A stretch of 64,000 bases of DNA from Limnothrix sp. FACHB-406. GTDB lineage: Bacteria; Cyanobacteriota; Cyanobacteriia; CACIAM-69d. The stretch lies in NCBI RefSeq assembly GCF_014698235.1, contig NZ_JACJSP010000002.1, forward strand, positions 124,001 through 188,000, in the 5' to 3' direction. The notes beneath the pieces were generated by a model. It was not told where the DNA came from and ran no database searches. It saw only the letters and a program-made list of their open reading frames with translations. Positions 63,238-64,000 of the stretch are shown here, one piece after another (position 1 is the stretch's first letter; each line of letters starts with the position of its first letter). The translations under genes and the position numbers were made by a program.

Positions 63238-64000
63238 CTAAAGCCCCAAATCAAACAGGCGAGCAATCCGCTTGCGCACCCACTGCACCGGGTTGCTGTC
63301 ATCTTCATCGGCCGCAATCAAACCCAAGGCCCGAAGCTGGGCCTGTCGATCGCGCAATTCCTCTTGGCGCACGGACAGTTCCCGCACAATCACCTCCGCG
63401 ATCGGGGGATGCTTTCGCAACAACTCCGTGAACCCCCGCTGATTAATGGCAAACAGCAAGGTTTCCTCAGTGGCGCTCACCGTTGCCGTGCGCGGAATGC
63501 CCAGCATCAGTGCCAACTCCCCAAAAAAGCTCCCCGCCTCCAAATCCGTCAGGTGCTTATCCAACTCCGCCACAAACACCTTCACCGATCCCGACAGCAC
63601 AATGTAAAAACTATTGCCCGGATCCCCTTCCCGAAACAGCAGCTCATCTGGCTTGAGGCGCTGACGATAACCGCACTCAATCACCCGCCGCAGATCCAAA
63701 TCATTCAAATGCGAAAAGTAGTGAACCCGTTTCAGGGCTTCCGTCAGCAGGCTCGATCGCGTTTCGCTGGAAATTTGGCGTTGGGCCAAGGGCGCAGGGG
63801 ATAGAGCAGCCGTTGGATCACTGCCGCGCCCGAGGGGATAGAGCACTTCCGGGTTCCGAAGCCACAAATCCCGTTGAGGGAAGGGAATTTCAATGCCCTG
63901 TTGATGAAATCGATACTCGATCGCGCAGTTGAGGGCATGGCGAGCATCAAACTCCCGTTCATAGCCCCGAATCCAAACCCGCAGATCAAAGTCCAGCCCA
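63238..64000 (-). CDS. MscS-type mechanosensitive channel fused to a cyclic-nucleotide-binding domain (5' part cut off)
   Basis: C-terminal 254 codons of a gene that continues past the window. Reading in frame from 63999, the first 45 residues (DFDLRVWIRGYEREFDARHA, then AIEYRFHQQGIEIPFPQRDL) are the end of an MscS C-terminal domain. After a linker comes a cNMP-binding domain (about residues 80-200 of the visible part): LSGSVKVFVAELDKHLTDLEAGSFFGELALMLGIPRTATVSA, with the phosphate-cassette FGELAL and RTATV. The architecture is the bCNG type, a cyclic-nucleotide-linked mechanosensitive channel of the inner membrane. Ligand preference cannot be judged. Confidence 0.88.
   Translation of the reverse strand, partial: GLDFDLRVWIRGYEREFDARHALNCAIEYRFHQQGIEIPFPQRDLWLRNPEVLYPLGRGSDPTAALSPAPLAQRQISSETRSSLLTEALKRVHYFSHLNDLDLRRVIECGYRQRLKPDELLFREGDPGNSFYIVLSGSVKVFVAELDKHLTDLEAGSFFGELALMLGIPRTATVSATEETLLFAINQRGFTELLRKHPPIAEVIVRELSVRQEELRDRQAQLRALGLIAADEDDSNPVQWVRKRIARLFDLGL

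Overview
The window is from a cyanobacterium. It carries a phycocyanin operon (cpcB-cpcA-cpcC-cpcD), psbO, petF, a biliverdin reductase, a primary sigma factor of the cyanobacterial group 1 type, several families found mainly in cyanobacteria (DUF760, DUF2605, DUF2949, DUF2973, DUF3326), and a very high density of the HIP1 octamer GCGATCGC. By eye the DNA is moderately GC-rich. No heterocyst, nif or plasmid functions are visible, and no rRNA, tRNA or CRISPR array was found. Both ends cut a gene (devA on the left, a MscS-type channel on the right).

Layout. 1-3713: minus-strand tetR-devB-devC-devA unit, a DevBCA-type envelope exporter with its likely regulator. 4427-9075: a small unknown protein, then three plus-strand genes (coiled-coil protein; 816-residue membrane/BON/OmpA protein; Ras-like small GTPase) that look like one envelope-linked GTPase module. 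9211-13110: ComB-family phosphatase, Crp/Fnr regulator, M61 peptidase. 13129-16245: the cpc operon, with stem-loops between its cistrons and a 191-bp IS200/IS605-type non-autonomous element between cpcB and cpcA. 17180-21287: flippase-like membrane protein, barrel-like protein, HD hydrolase. 21466-31034: psbO, an alpha-oxoamine-synthase-like enzyme, DUF3326, a CPBP protease, a LON-domain protein, a Vat/CatB-type acyltransferase, bvdR and petF. 31142-36545: site-2 protease, a two-gene metal ABC transporter behind a Fur/Zur-like palindrome, a secreted small protein and cobQ. 36624-42069: three related RTX/Calx-beta genes sharing duplicated modules. 42516-44869: a glycosyltransferase and a MacB-like permease. 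45226-46883: two AT-richer genes that look acquired. 47244-50935: MsrP, a DUF433/DUF5615 toxin-antitoxin-like pair with a triple operator-like repeat, and a PlsC-type acyltransferase. 51506-56287: ABC-2 permease, DUF2949, DUF760, mutY and sat. 56418-64000: membrane protein, alpha/beta hydrolase, sigA, polysaccharide deacetylase, a DUF2605-DUF2973-TPR operon and a MscS/cyclic-nucleotide-binding fusion.

Two themes run through the window. First, spacers hold many short perfect tandem arrays (10-17 bp, two to four copies), and similar short peptide repeats appear in the N-terminal or linker parts of several proteins. Second, small mobile or palindromic repeats sit between housekeeping genes: the IS605-like element in cpc, an 80-bp inverted-repeat element beside sat, and two copies of a 20-bp palindrome repeat. 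The most interesting items are the GTPase/OmpA module and the IS605-type element inside the phycocyanin operon.
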